DNA of 36,405 nucleotides from an uncultured Pelagibacteraceae bacterium (GCA_902589795.1 CACIUJ010000007.1:1-36405); one strand, 5' to 3'. Shown: positions 27,448-35,322, counted from the first letter of the stretch. Made by a program: numbers and translations. The notes: generated from the sequence alone by a model not told the origin.

Positions 27448-27854
27448 AGAGATTTTTTATTAAGTGCATCAAGCGTGACATTAACTGGTAATAATAAACA
27501 TTCCTTTCTAGAAATATTATTTTTAGTCATTATCTTATCAAATTCTTCCCAATCTTTATCAAAAGACTTGAAGTTTTTTTCAAAGGAATCTTTTGCTTGT
27601 TTTGCAAAGCTTTTTACTTTTTCGATTGATTTATTTTTTGTATATCTTGATAGTAAGCTTACAGAGGCTTGGCAATAAATGCAGGATTCACATTCGTATC
27701 TAAAATCTCTAATTTCATCATTTTTAACTATTAAATAAATTTTCATTTCATCCCCACAAATTGCATTTTTTAACTTTGAAGAATGAGTATGGTTGTTTAG
27801 CATACCGTGGTTTTCAGTATTTGAAGCTATTTTTATGATTTTTTTATCTATCAT
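27444..27854 (-). CDS. IscU/NifU-like iron-sulfur cluster scaffold
   Basis: Divergent member of the IscU/NifU N-terminal scaffold family, 136 aa. The three ligand positions of the fold are visible: Cys33 in NAICGDEM, Cys58/Cys61 in ESCIYCQAS and Cys119 in RKECLLLPV. An additional Cys55 makes a CESCIYC cluster not found in ordinary IscU. The LPPVK chaperone-recognition motif of IscU is absent, and the interval between the second and third cysteines is highly charged. It is the first gene of the minus-strand formate dehydrogenase operon, divergent from mobA with 41 bp between starts. The enzyme it precedes needs many FeS clusters, so a dedicated scaffold or carrier is plausible. It could alternatively act in sulfur or metal delivery for FdhD. 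Family moderately certain, role inferred. Confidence 0.82.
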   Translation of the reverse strand: MIDKKIIKIASNTENHGMLNNHTHSSKLKNAICGDEMKIYLIVKNDEIRDFRYECESCIYCQASVSLLSRYTKNKSIEKVKSFAKQAKDSFEKNFKSFDKDWEEFDKIMTKNNISRKECLLLPVNVTLDALNKKSL

Positions 27855-27882
27855 TAAACTTTATTGTATTTTATTTAGCATT

Positions 27883-27888
27883 TATAAT
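27883..27888 (+). promoter_or_regulatory. Possible -10 box of the mobA-moa operon
   Basis: A perfect TATAAT lies in the 41-bp divergent spacer, 7 bp before the mobA ATG. The only candidate -35 at 17-bp spacing (TTTATT) is weak. If used, the message would be nearly leaderless. Treat as suggestive only. Confidence 0.35.
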
Positions 27889-27895
27889 TTGTTTC

Positions 27896-28513
27896 ATGAA
27901 TGAACACAACATACTCGGAGCTATTCTAGCAGGCGGACAGTCAAAAAGAATGGGCAAAGATAAACTTTTTATAGAACTTAACAATAAGAAGCTTATTGAG
28001 CACACAATAGATAAAGTAAAAAAATATTTAAAAGAAATAATTATTATTACAAATCAAGATAACGAATTTTTCTCTAAAAATAATTTAACAACTGTAAAGG
28101 ACTGCATGGAAGGGCAATTCGGGCCTCTGGTGGGCATGCTTACAGCAATGAAATGGGCAAAGGAGAATTTAACTAAATGTTCTTGGATTGCTACTTTCCC
28201 ATGCGATACACCATTTTTTCCAGAAAATATTATTGAAATTTTTATAGAAGAATCGAAAAAAAAAGAATCTTTAATATTTTGTGCAAATTCTCATGGGCGC
28301 AAACATAACATTTTTGGTTTGTGGTCCCTAGATCTTTATGACAAACTAAAAGACGATTTAGTAAACAATAAAATAAGAAAAGTTCAGGATTGGACAGAAA
28401 AAAATAAAATAAAAAATTTGGAGTTTAAATTTGAAGATTATGATCCATTTTTTAACATTAACACTAAAGATGATTTGGAATTTGCAAAAAAATTAAGCAA
28501 AAAGATAAAGTAA
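27896..28513 (+). CDS. mobA: Molybdenum cofactor guanylyltransferase
   Basis: MobA of 205 aa, which attaches GMP to molybdopterin to make MGD, the form of cofactor used by formate dehydrogenase. The nucleotide-binding motif LAGGQSKRMGKDK is near residues 11-23, FGPLVGMLTAM near 76-86 corresponds to the G-P-L-x-G block and ATFPCDTPFFP near 103-113 holds the Mg-binding Asp. Divergent from the formate dehydrogenase operon and first in a run of molybdenum cofactor genes; moaC starts 4 bp after its stop. MobB is not present in the window and is not essential. Confidence 0.94.
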   Translation: MNEHNILGAILAGGQSKRMGKDKLFIELNNKKLIEHTIDKVKKYLKEIIIITNQDNEFFSKNNLTTVKDCMEGQFGPLVGMLTAMKWAKENLTKCSWIATFPCDTPFFPENIIEIFIEESKKKESLIFCANSHGRKHNIFGLWSLDLYDKLKDDLVNNKIRKVQDWTEKNKIKNLEFKFEDYDPFFNINTKDDLEFAKKLSKKIK

Positions 28514-28517
28514 GACA

Positions 28518-29054
28518 ATGAATAAAAATAATAAAATAGAAGATTCTTTAAATAAAATATTTTCTTCCCCAGGTTATAAGATGGTGGATGTAAGCAATAA
28601 AGAAGTAACACATAGAAAAGCTCTTGCCGTTGGAGAAATAATATTAAGTTCCGAGGTTATAGAAATGATTAAACAGAAGAAGATGCCCAAAGGCGATCCG
28701 CTTGCTATAGCCGAAGTTTCAGGAATTAATGGAGTTAAAAAAACCAGCGAACTAATACCTCTTTGCCATCCATTATCCTTGGATCATATTTCCATTCATT
28801 CAGAGATTAATGAAAAAAAAAATTCAATTACCATTTACTGTTTAGTTTCAGCAAATTCTAAGACAGGCGTTGAAATGGAAGCACTATCTGGCGTTAACTC
28901 TGCTCTTCTTGCAATTTATGATCTTTCAAAAATTGTTGAACCAAATTTAAAAATAACCAACACAAAACTGCTTGTTAAGTCTGGAGGCAAAAAAGGATTA
29001 TGGATTAATCCAGAAGGAATACCAGAGAAAATCAAAAGTGCTTTAAATATTTAA
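28518..29054 (+). CDS. moaC: Cyclic pyranopterin monophosphate synthase
   Basis: MoaC of 178 aa, which converts the MoaA product to cyclic pyranopterin monophosphate, the first stable intermediate of molybdopterin synthesis. Family motifs: MVDVSNKEVTHRKALAVGEI near 22-41, GINGVKKTSELIPLCHPL near 69-86 including the catalytic-region His, and GVEMEALSGVNSALLAIYDL near 116-135, ending in VKSGGKKG. Normal length and uninterrupted. It lies between mobA and moeA with gaps of 4 bp and 1 bp. Confidence 0.97.
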   Translation: MNKNNKIEDSLNKIFSSPGYKMVDVSNKEVTHRKALAVGEIILSSEVIEMIKQKKMPKGDPLAIAEVSGINGVKKTSELIPLCHPLSLDHISIHSEINEKKNSITIYCLVSANSKTGVEMEALSGVNSALLAIYDLSKIVEPNLKITNTKLLVKSGGKKGLWINPEGIPEKIKSALNI

Positions 29055-29055
29055 A

Positions 29056-30303
29056 ATGATTAAATACCAAAAAGCGATAAAAATAATCAATAAAATTCCC
29101 TTTAGTTTAAATGATGAAAAAATTTCTACATTAAATTCTTTAAATAGAGTTTGTTCAAAAAATGTTTTATCATCAACAAAAAATCCACTATCCAACAACA
29201 CAGCTTTTGATGGATTTGCACTTTTATCGAAGGAAACAAAAGGACTATCAAGAAAAAAATTTAAAAAATTTAAAATTTTAAAATCTCTTGCAGCTGGCGA
29301 CAATCCCAAAATTAAAAATTATCAAAAAAATTCTTCAATAGAAGTAATGACTGGAGCTATAATACCTAAACCTTACGATACCATTATACCAGTCGAAAAA
29401 GTAAAATATTTTCCATCTAAAAAAAAACCAACTCATATTGTTGTAGATCATGAAGTAAAAAAATTTTCGTTCATTAGATTTGCCGGAGAGGATTTTAATC
29501 TAAGAGAAATAATAATAAAAAAAGGTGAATTAATTCAACCAAAACACATAATGGCTTTAACAACTCTGGGAGTTAAAAATTTGTATGTGAAAAAGAAACC
29601 AAAAATAATTTTTTTTGGAACAGGAAAAGAGATAGTAGATTACAAAAAAAAAAGTATTTCTAATTGGGAAGTTCGCAATTCTAACAATTATTATTTTACG
29701 TCATTTGGAAAAAGCTTACATTACGAAATATTAAATGGCGGAATAATTAAAGATAACCAGAAGAAAAAACTTAAAGAAAAATTAAAAAAATATCTAAGTT
29801 CAGACATTGATATATTTGCAACGTCAGGTGCAATATCCGCAGGCAAGTTTGATTTTATTCCAGAATTAATTAAAAAAATTGGTTTTAAAACATATTTTAA
29901 AGGTGTTTCTATAAAACCTGGACGACCGATAATCCTTTCTAAGTCAAGAATGAAAAATAAACTATTTTTTGGCTTACCAGGAAACCCGATTTCATGTGCT
30001 GCAGGATTTCGTTTTTTCATTTATCCTTTGCTACGTAAAGGTCTAGGAATGGAAAAAGAGGAAAAATTTAGAGCAAAAATAATTAATCAATATTTAAAAC
30101 GTAAGGACTTTACTCACTTTGCTAGATGTTTAGTAAATGTGAATTCTGGAGGAACGGTAGAACTACGCGTACTTCAAGAACAGCAATCTCACAGAATTAA
30201 GTCATTTGCAAAAGCGAACTGTTGGGGAATTTTTCCGAGTGGAAAAGATCAATTTAAACCAGGGGATATTATTGAATGGGTACCATTAATTCCTAGTAGC
30301 TAA
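29056..30303 (+). CDS. moeA: Molybdopterin molybdenumtransferase
   Basis: MoeA of 415 aa, which inserts molybdate into adenylylated molybdopterin. Conserved blocks: NNTAFDGFALL near 48-58 (the MDGFA-type loop), AAGDNPK and EVMTGAIIPKPYDTIIPVEKV near 96-117, FGTGKEIVDY, IFATSGAISAGKFDFIPELI near 254-273, and KPGRPIILSKSRMKNKLFFG followed by LPGNPISCAAGF. The partner that adenylylates molybdopterin (MogA/MoaB) is not in this window. The start follows the moaC stop by one base; moaA follows after 28 bp. Confidence 0.96.
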   Translation: MIKYQKAIKIINKIPFSLNDEKISTLNSLNRVCSKNVLSSTKNPLSNNTAFDGFALLSKETKGLSRKKFKKFKILKSLAAGDNPKIKNYQKNSSIEVMTGAIIPKPYDTIIPVEKVKYFPSKKKPTHIVVDHEVKKFSFIRFAGEDFNLREIIIKKGELIQPKHIMALTTLGVKNLYVKKKPKIIFFGTGKEIVDYKKKSISNWEVRNSNNYYFTSFGKSLHYEILNGGIIKDNQKKKLKEKLKKYLSSDIDIFATSGAISAGKFDFIPELIKKIGFKTYFKGVSIKPGRPIILSKSRMKNKLFFGLPGNPISCAAGFRFFIYPLLRKGLGMEKEEKFRAKIINQYLKRKDFTHFARCLVNVNSGGTVELRVLQEQQSHRIKSFAKANCWGIFPSGKDQFKPGDIIEWVPLIPSS

Positions 30304-30331
30304 TAGATAATTATTATGGTTTAATTTATTT

Positions 30332-31321
30332 ATGTTAATTGATTCTTTTCAAAGAAAAATATCATACATAAGAGTTTCGGTCACTGACCGTTGTGACTTT
30401 AGATGCACTTATTGTATGTCAGAAGATATGGAGTTTTTACCAAAAAAGGATGTTTTATCTTTAGAAGAGCTGGACAGGCTTTGTAACACTTTTATAGAGC
30501 TTGGAGTAAAAAAACTTAGAATTACTGGCGGGGAACCCCTAGTCAGAAAAAATATAATTCAATTATTTAATAATCTTGGAAAAAAAATAGGCAAAGGATT
30601 AGAAGAATTAACACTTACTACAAACGGCTCTCAACTTGACCGTTATGCACAAGATTTATTTAATGCTGGGGTTAGAAGAATTAACATTTCTTTAGATTCT
30701 TTAGACAAAAATAAATTTAAAAAAATCACTCGGTACGGCGACTTTAATAAAGTTATAAAAGGAATAATGACGGCGAAAAAAGTAGGATTAAAAATAAAAA
30801 TTAATACAGTGGCTTTAAAAGGGATAAATGACGATGAAGTGTTGAAATTAGTAAATTGGTGCGGGGAAAATAAATTTTCTTTAACATTTATAGAAGTGAT
30901 GCCAATGGGTGAAATTGAAGAAAAAAGAATAGATCAATACATGCCTTTAACCGAAGTTAAAAATTTAATTCAAAAAAAATATAGCATTACCAAAGATCCA
31001 TTAAGAACTGCTGGACCAGCTAGCTATGTACATTGTCATGAAACAGATCAAAAAATTGGTTTTATTACTCCACATACCCATAATTTTTGTGAACTATGTA
31101 ATCGAGTTAGAATTACATGTGTTGGAGAAATGTATATGTGTTTAGGTCAGCAAGACAAAGCAGATTTAAAAACTTTTTTGAGAAGAAGTGAAAACAATCA
31201 GTTGTTAAAAGATGCAATATATGAAGCAATATCAAGAAAACCCAAGGGGCATGATTTTATTATTGAGAGAAAAGAAAATGAAAACTTTGTTCCTAGACAC
31301 ATGAATGTAACTGGCGGATAA
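30332..31321 (+). CDS. moaA: GTP 3',8-cyclase (radical SAM)
   Basis: MoaA of 329 aa, the radical SAM enzyme that starts molybdopterin synthesis from GTP. The N-terminal cluster motif is CDFRCTYC (Cys21, 25, 28), followed by RITGGEPLVRK near 68-78 and LTTNGSQL. The second 4Fe-4S site, for GTP, is in CELCNRVRITCVGEMYMC near 258-275. The chain ends in Gly-Gly (NVTGG), the functional tail of MoaA that reaches into the active site. Normal length. moaD begins 1 bp after the stop, so moaA-moaD-moaE are tightly packed. Confidence 0.98.
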   Translation: MLIDSFQRKISYIRVSVTDRCDFRCTYCMSEDMEFLPKKDVLSLEELDRLCNTFIELGVKKLRITGGEPLVRKNIIQLFNNLGKKIGKGLEELTLTTNGSQLDRYAQDLFNAGVRRINISLDSLDKNKFKKITRYGDFNKVIKGIMTAKKVGLKIKINTVALKGINDDEVLKLVNWCGENKFSLTFIEVMPMGEIEEKRIDQYMPLTEVKNLIQKKYSITKDPLRTAGPASYVHCHETDQKIGFITPHTHNFCELCNRVRITCVGEMYMCLGQQDKADLKTFLRRSENNQLLKDAIYEAISRKPKGHDFIIERKENENFVPRHMNVTGG

Positions 31322-31322
31322 A

Positions 31323-31589
31323 ATGGAAATTCAATTAAAACTCTATGGATCTTCTAAAATATTAAGTGAAAAAGAAACATTAGATATTCAGTTACCAAAT
31401 AATTCCGATATAAAAAAACTTAGAGATATTTTGACTAAAATTATTTCTGAAAAATATTCAAGAAGTGATTTAGAAAATTTGCCTAAAACTGCAGCCTTTT
31501 TTAGTGAAAAGGATGAGGTAATAGATGATAGTTATAAGTTAAGTAATAAAGAATATATTTCAATTATTCCTCCTATCGGCGGCGGTTAA
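31323..31589 (+). CDS. moaD: Molybdopterin synthase sulfur carrier subunit
   Basis: MoaD of 88 aa with the ubiquitin-like fold and the essential C-terminal Gly-Gly in ISIIPPIGGG, which becomes the thiocarboxylate that donates sulfur to cyclic pyranopterin monophosphate. The core KLYGSSKIL and AAFFSEKDEV match the family. Its stop overlaps the moaE start (TAATG), coupling the two synthase subunits. MoeB, which activates MoaD, is not in the window. Confidence 0.95.
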   Translation: MEIQLKLYGSSKILSEKETLDIQLPNNSDIKKLRDILTKIISEKYSRSDLENLPKTAAFFSEKDEVIDDSYKLSNKEYISIIPPIGGG

Positions 31590-32047
31590 TGACTTTACAC
31601 ACAGCTCTTGTTAAAATTGAGGAAGAAAAAATTTCCTCAGAAAAAGCAAAGAAATTTATAGCTTCCGAAAAAAATGGGGCAGAGTCTATTTTTGTTGGGA
31701 AAGTCAGAAATGAAAATAATGGGAAAAAAGTTATAGCCGTAACCTATGACGCTCATGATCAAGCTGTCATTAAATCTTTTCAATTAATATGTACCAACGC
31801 ACTAAATAAATTTGATAAAAATGCGAAAATTTTTCTAGAACACGCAAAAGGTTATGCGTCTGTAGGTGAAGTGAGTATTTTAATAGGAGTTGGATCAGGA
31901 CACAGAGACGAAGCATTTAAAATTTGTAGATATATTCTTGAGGAGGTAAAACACCAGTCTCCAATATGGAAAAAAGAACATTATGCAGATGGTAAAGAAG
32001 AATGGCTTCCTGGACATTCTTTAAGACCAAAGAAAGAAGTTAAATAA
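31589..32047 (+). CDS. moaE: Molybdopterin synthase catalytic subunit
   Basis: MoaE of 152 aa, which with MoaD converts cyclic pyranopterin monophosphate to molybdopterin. Recognisable: GAESIFVGKVRNENNGKKV near 30-48, with the Gly-x-Val-Arg loop, VTYDAHDQAVIKSF, GVGSGHRDEAFKICRYILEE near 101-120 and PIWKKEHYADGKEEWLPGHS near 126-145 carrying the catalytic lysines. Overlaps moaD upstream and the DMT transporter downstream by one base each (TAATG), so all three are likely translated together. Confidence 0.96.
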   Translation: MTLHTALVKIEEEKISSEKAKKFIASEKNGAESIFVGKVRNENNGKKVIAVTYDAHDQAVIKSFQLICTNALNKFDKNAKIFLEHAKGYASVGEVSILIGVGSGHRDEAFKICRYILEEVKHQSPIWKKEHYADGKEEWLPGHSLRPKKEVK

Positions 32048-32949
32048 TGACAAAAAATAAAACTAACTCAGCAATTTTGATAGTTTTATTTGCTGGCATA
32101 TTATGGTCGTTTGGTGCTTTGGTTGTTAGATACATTGAAGATGCACGCTCTATACCCTGGCAATATCTTTTTTTTAGAGGTGTAACTATTTTTGTAATTT
32201 TAAATATTTATTTATTTTTCAAAGAAGGAAGATCGTTTGTTAACAATTATAAAAAAATTGATTTGTCAGTCATTATAGGAGGACTAGGTTTTGCTACTGC
32301 TTTTATGGGTTTTATTTGGTCTATTACTCACACTTCGGCAGCCATTACTCTTTTGATGTTAGCAGCTATGCCATTTATGACAGCAATTTTAGGATATATT
32401 TTTCTTAAGGAAAAAGTTTCTTTTACAACTTTGACAGCAATTATTTTAGCAGCAGCTGGAATTATTTTTATGGCTTTTAGCAGCAGTCAAATAGGAACTT
32501 TATTTGGTTTATTGGCTGGCTTATTGTCCGCTTTAGGTTTTTCTGTTGGTTCTGTTTCTTTAAGATGGAATAAAAGGACACCAACTTTTACAACTGTTTC
32601 ATTAGCTGGATTATTTTGCGCAATTATTTCTTTTGTGATGATAATTATTAACGATGCAAATGTTTTTACTACTTTTAGAAATTCTTCTCTTTCAGCATTA
32701 CATGGAACTTTAGTATGTTCGGGTCTAATTCTTTATTCAATTGGTTCTAAAAATTTACCTGCTGCAGATCTTACTTTGTTGTCTTTGACGGAGGTTTTGG
32801 GCGGTATTTTTTGGGTTTGGTTACCAATTTTAGGTATTAATGAAATTCCAACGACCAACACAATCATAGGAGGTTTTATCTTAACCTTTGCAATTCTTTT
32901 TTACAGCTTAAATACAAAGAGAAACAGAAGATTTATCGGATTAAATTAA
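32047..32949 (+). CDS. EamA/DMT family transporter at the end of the molybdopterin operon
   Basis: DMT-superfamily permease of 300 aa with two EamA repeats and about ten helices. Markers: LFAGILWSFGALVVRYIED in helix 1, LFFRGVTIFVILNIYLF in helix 2, AITLLMLAAMPFMTAILGYI with FLKEKVS closing repeat 1, and TLLSLTEVLGGIFWVWLPIL with INEIPTTNTIIGG in repeat 2. The C-terminal block resembles that of the first DMT protein (both have LTE, INEIP and IIGG at equivalent places), suggesting paralogy. Start ATG overlaps the moaE stop. No typical molybdate transporter genes (modABC) are nearby, but assigning molybdate to a DMT protein would be unsupported. Substrate unknown. Confidence 0.88.
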   Translation: MTKNKTNSAILIVLFAGILWSFGALVVRYIEDARSIPWQYLFFRGVTIFVILNIYLFFKEGRSFVNNYKKIDLSVIIGGLGFATAFMGFIWSITHTSAAITLLMLAAMPFMTAILGYIFLKEKVSFTTLTAIILAAAGIIFMAFSSSQIGTLFGLLAGLLSALGFSVGSVSLRWNKRTPTFTTVSLAGLFCAIISFVMIIINDANVFTTFRNSSLSALHGTLVCSGLILYSIGSKNLPAADLTLLSLTEVLGGIFWVWLPILGINEIPTTNTIIGGFILTFAILFYSLNTKRNRRFIGLN

Positions 32950-32962
32950 TGTCGCAGCGACA
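32950..32962. promoter_or_regulatory. GC-rich perfect palindrome TGTCGC-A-GCGACA, putative operator
   Basis: Six-bp arms with a one-base centre, directly after the DMT stop codon. It stands out because the surroundings are almost pure A/T. Its centre is about 45 bp upstream of the likely pseudoazurin transcription start, a position typical of activator sites. It is not a convincing terminator since the T-run begins about 13 bp later and the hairpin would have a 3-base loop. I cannot assign a regulator family from the motif. Confidence 0.5.
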
Positions 32963-32981
32963 ATCTTAGAGCTTATTTTTT

Positions 32982-33002
32982 CTAAAATTATAATTATTTT
33001 AG
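32982..33002 (+). promoter_or_regulatory. Putative pseudoazurin promoter: TATAAT within an inverted repeat
   Basis: A perfect TATAAT (32989-32994) lies in the 7-base loop between CTAAAAT (32982-32988) and ATTTTAG (32996-33002), a perfect 7-bp inverted repeat. The ATG follows 16 bp after the hexamer, so the leader would be about 10 nt. No good -35 box exists at 16-18 bp spacing, which is consistent with activator dependence and the upstream palindrome. An inverted repeat embracing a -10 box could also be a repressor site. Confidence 0.45.
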
Positions 33003-33010
33003 TAGCAGCA

Positions 33011-33436
33011 ATGAAAAAAATAACTTTATTACTTTTTATATTATTTATATCACAACCATCTTTTAGCGCGGATCAAACCATAGAAATGCTCAACAAATTA
33101 GGTAAGGAACATATGGTTTATTCAAAAAAAATTGTAAAAATTGATATTGGAGATACAGTTTTTTGGAAATCAGCAAAACCTGGTCACAACGTTGAGTTTA
33201 TTAAAGGCGGCGTTCCAGAAGGAGTAGGAAAGTTTAAATCTGCTTTAAGCAAAGATACAGAATATAAATTTGAAATTCCAGGAATTTATGCTTACTGGTG
33301 TACTCCTCATAAAGGTATGGGAATGATAGGGTTCGTTATAGTGGGTAATGATAAGTCTAATTTAGACGCAGTAAAAAATATAAAGTATATGGGCAAGTCT
33401 AAAAAAGTTGCTATTGAACTTATTAATTCCCTTTAA
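33011..33436 (+). CDS. Pseudoazurin-type blue copper protein, periplasmic
   Basis: Cupredoxin of 141 aa with a clear signal peptide (MKKITLLLFILF..., cleavage after SFSA, near residue 20). The type 1 copper ligands of pseudoazurin are all present: His59 in KPGHNV, Cys97 and His100 in WCTPHKGMGM, and Met105. The spacing Cys-x2-His-x4-Met is that of pseudoazurin rather than plastocyanin-like amicyanin. Pseudoazurins carry single electrons in the periplasm, classically to nitrite or nitrous oxide reductases, but none of those genes lies here, so the partner is unknown. The gene has its own promoter-like region after the DMT gene and is convergent with typA. The relation to the molybdenum genes may be positional only. 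Confidence 0.93.
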   Translation: MKKITLLLFILFISQPSFSADQTIEMLNKLGKEHMVYSKKIVKIDIGDTVFWKSAKPGHNVEFIKGGVPEGVGKFKSALSKDTEYKFEIPGIYAYWCTPHKGMGMIGFVIVGNDKSNLDAVKNIKYMGKSKKVAIELINSL

Positions 33437-33450
33437 ATCTTTTTAAAAAA

Positions 33451-35280
33451 TTACGGGTTTTGCGAGACACTTTTAGCCATTCTTTTTCTCACGTGCGGGT
33501 CTAAATATTTTTTACGAAGTCTTAAGTGTTTTGGAGTTACTTCCAAAACTTCATCATCATTTATATAAGCCATTTTTTCTTCAAGACTCATTTGTCTTGG
33601 AGGTGTTAAAACTACATTTTCATCAGTTCCTTGAGTTCTCATATTAGTTAATTTTTTTCCTTTTAAAAAATTAACTTCAAGATCGTTGTCACGACTATGT
33701 TCACCACAAATCATTCCTTTATAAACTTCTGTATTATGACCTATGAACATTTCACCCCGTTCTTGCAAATTGAATATTGCAAACGCAACAGCAGAACCTG
33801 TTTCCATTGAGATTAAAGCCCCATTTATTCTTCCGGTTATTCCAGTTTTAAATGGTCCATAAGAATGAAAAGTTCTATTCATAACTCCAGTACCACGAGT
33901 TTGAGTCATAAATCTTGATTGATAACCAATTAGTCCACGCGTGGGGGCATGAAAAATTAAACGTGTTTTACCTGCGCCTGCATCAATCATATTAATCATT
34001 TCAGCTTTTCGTCTATTCATACTATCAATAATTTTTGAAGAAAATTCTGCATCCAAATCTATTGTAACTTCTTCTATTGGTTCCGTTTTATTTCCACTAT
34101 TATCAGTTTTACAGATTACACGTGGACGTGATACAGTAAGTTCAAAACCTTCTCTTCTCATTGTTTCTACTAAAACTCCTAACTGTAACTCTCCACGACC
34201 ACTAATTTCGAAAGAATCTTTATTTTTATTTTCAGAAAAACTTATTCCCACATTATTCTCATCTTCTGTAAGTAGACGTTCTCTTATTTGTGTAGAGGTT
34301 AGCTTTGTTCCATCTTTACCTGCTAACGGAGATGAATTTACACTTATAGTAATTGACATTGTAGGAGGATCTATTGGTGTGCTAGGTAAAGGTTTTTCAA
34401 CAGATAAATCGCATATAGTATCTGCGACAGTAGCCTTAGTTAAACCAGCAATAATTACAATATCCCCAGCAATTACTTCTTCGACAGGTATTTTTTTAGT
34501 GCCTTCAAATCTTAAAAGTTTTGTTAATCTTCCAGCATCAACTTTTTGACCATCTAAATTAATTGCTTTTACATTTTGATTTATTCGGGCGGTTCCTTGT
34601 CCTACACGGCCTACTAAACATCTACCTAAAAAACTGTCTGCATACAAAAGTGTAGAAAGCATAGCAAATGGTTTATTTATTTCTACCTTAGGCTCAGGAA
34701 CATGTTCTAATATTAAATTTAATAAGGAGTGAAGATTTTCTTTTGGTTGATCCAGCTCTTTTACTGACCATCCGTCACGTCCTGATGCGTAAAGAATAGG
34801 GAAATCTAATTGTTCATCATTTGCTCCTAGCGCAACAAACAAATCAAACACTTCATCAATAACTTCTTTTGGTCTAGCATCTTTTCTATCAACTTTATTT
34901 ATTATAACTATTGGTTTAAGTCCTTGAGCTAAAGCTTTTTTCATTACAAAACTCGTACCTGGAAGACATCCTTCAGCTGCATCTGTTAAAAGTATTACTC
35001 CATCAGCCATATCAAGAACTCTTTCTACTTCACTAGAGAAATCAGAATGCCCAGGAGTGTCAATAATATTAATTCTATTATCTTTCCATTTTATGGATGC
35101 AGGTTTTGCAAGAATAGTTATTCCTCGCTCTTTTTCAAGATCGCCACTATCCATAACTCTTTCTTCAATTTTTTGGTTGTCTCTCCACAATCCACTCTGT
35201 TTCATAATAGAATCAATCAGTGTAGTTTTTCCATGATCGACATGAGCAACTATGGCTATGTTTCTTATATTATTTTTCAT
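33451..35280 (-). CDS. typA: Ribosome-associated GTPase TypA/BipA
   Basis: TypA/BipA of 609 aa, normal length. This translational GTPase assists 50S subunit assembly and stress adaptation. G1 motif AHVDHGKTTL near 11-20, switch II region DTPGHSDF near 73-80, G4 motif NKVDR near 129-133; later EF-G-like domains with SGRGELQLGVLVETMRREGF near 360-380 and the BipA-specific C-terminal region ending with RTQGTDENVVLTPPRQMSLE and LRLRKKYLDPHVRKR. It is the downstream neighbour of the 75-aa unknown gene on the same strand (42 bp apart) and is convergent with pseudoazurin, 14 bp away. Confidence 0.97.
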   Translation of the reverse strand: MKNNIRNIAIVAHVDHGKTTLIDSIMKQSGLWRDNQKIEERVMDSGDLEKERGITILAKPASIKWKDNRINIIDTPGHSDFSSEVERVLDMADGVILLTDAAEGCLPGTSFVMKKALAQGLKPIVIINKVDRKDARPKEVIDEVFDLFVALGANDEQLDFPILYASGRDGWSVKELDQPKENLHSLLNLILEHVPEPKVEINKPFAMLSTLLYADSFLGRCLVGRVGQGTARINQNVKAINLDGQKVDAGRLTKLLRFEGTKKIPVEEVIAGDIVIIAGLTKATVADTICDLSVEKPLPSTPIDPPTMSITISVNSSPLAGKDGTKLTSTQIRERLLTEDENNVGISFSENKNKDSFEISGRGELQLGVLVETMRREGFELTVSRPRVICKTDNSGNKTEPIEEVTIDLDAEFSSKIIDSMNRRKAEMINMIDAGAGKTRLIFHAPTRGLIGYQSRFMTQTRGTGVMNRTFHSYGPFKTGITGRINGALISMETGSAVAFAIFNLQERGEMFIGHNTEVYKGMICGEHSRDNDLEVNFLKGKKLTNMRTQGTDENVVLTPPRQMSLEEKMAYINDDEVLEVTPKHLRLRKKYLDPHVRKRMAKSVSQNP

Positions 35281-35322
35281 AATTCACAGTTCTTATAGTC
35301 TAATTTTATAAATAAGAAATAG

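Noticed and set aside
32950-32981. Rho-independent terminator formed by the TGTCGCAGCGACA palindrome and following T-run
   Set aside because: The T-run starts about 13 bp after the stem and the hairpin would have a short 5-bp stem with a 3-base loop, so an operator is the better reading.
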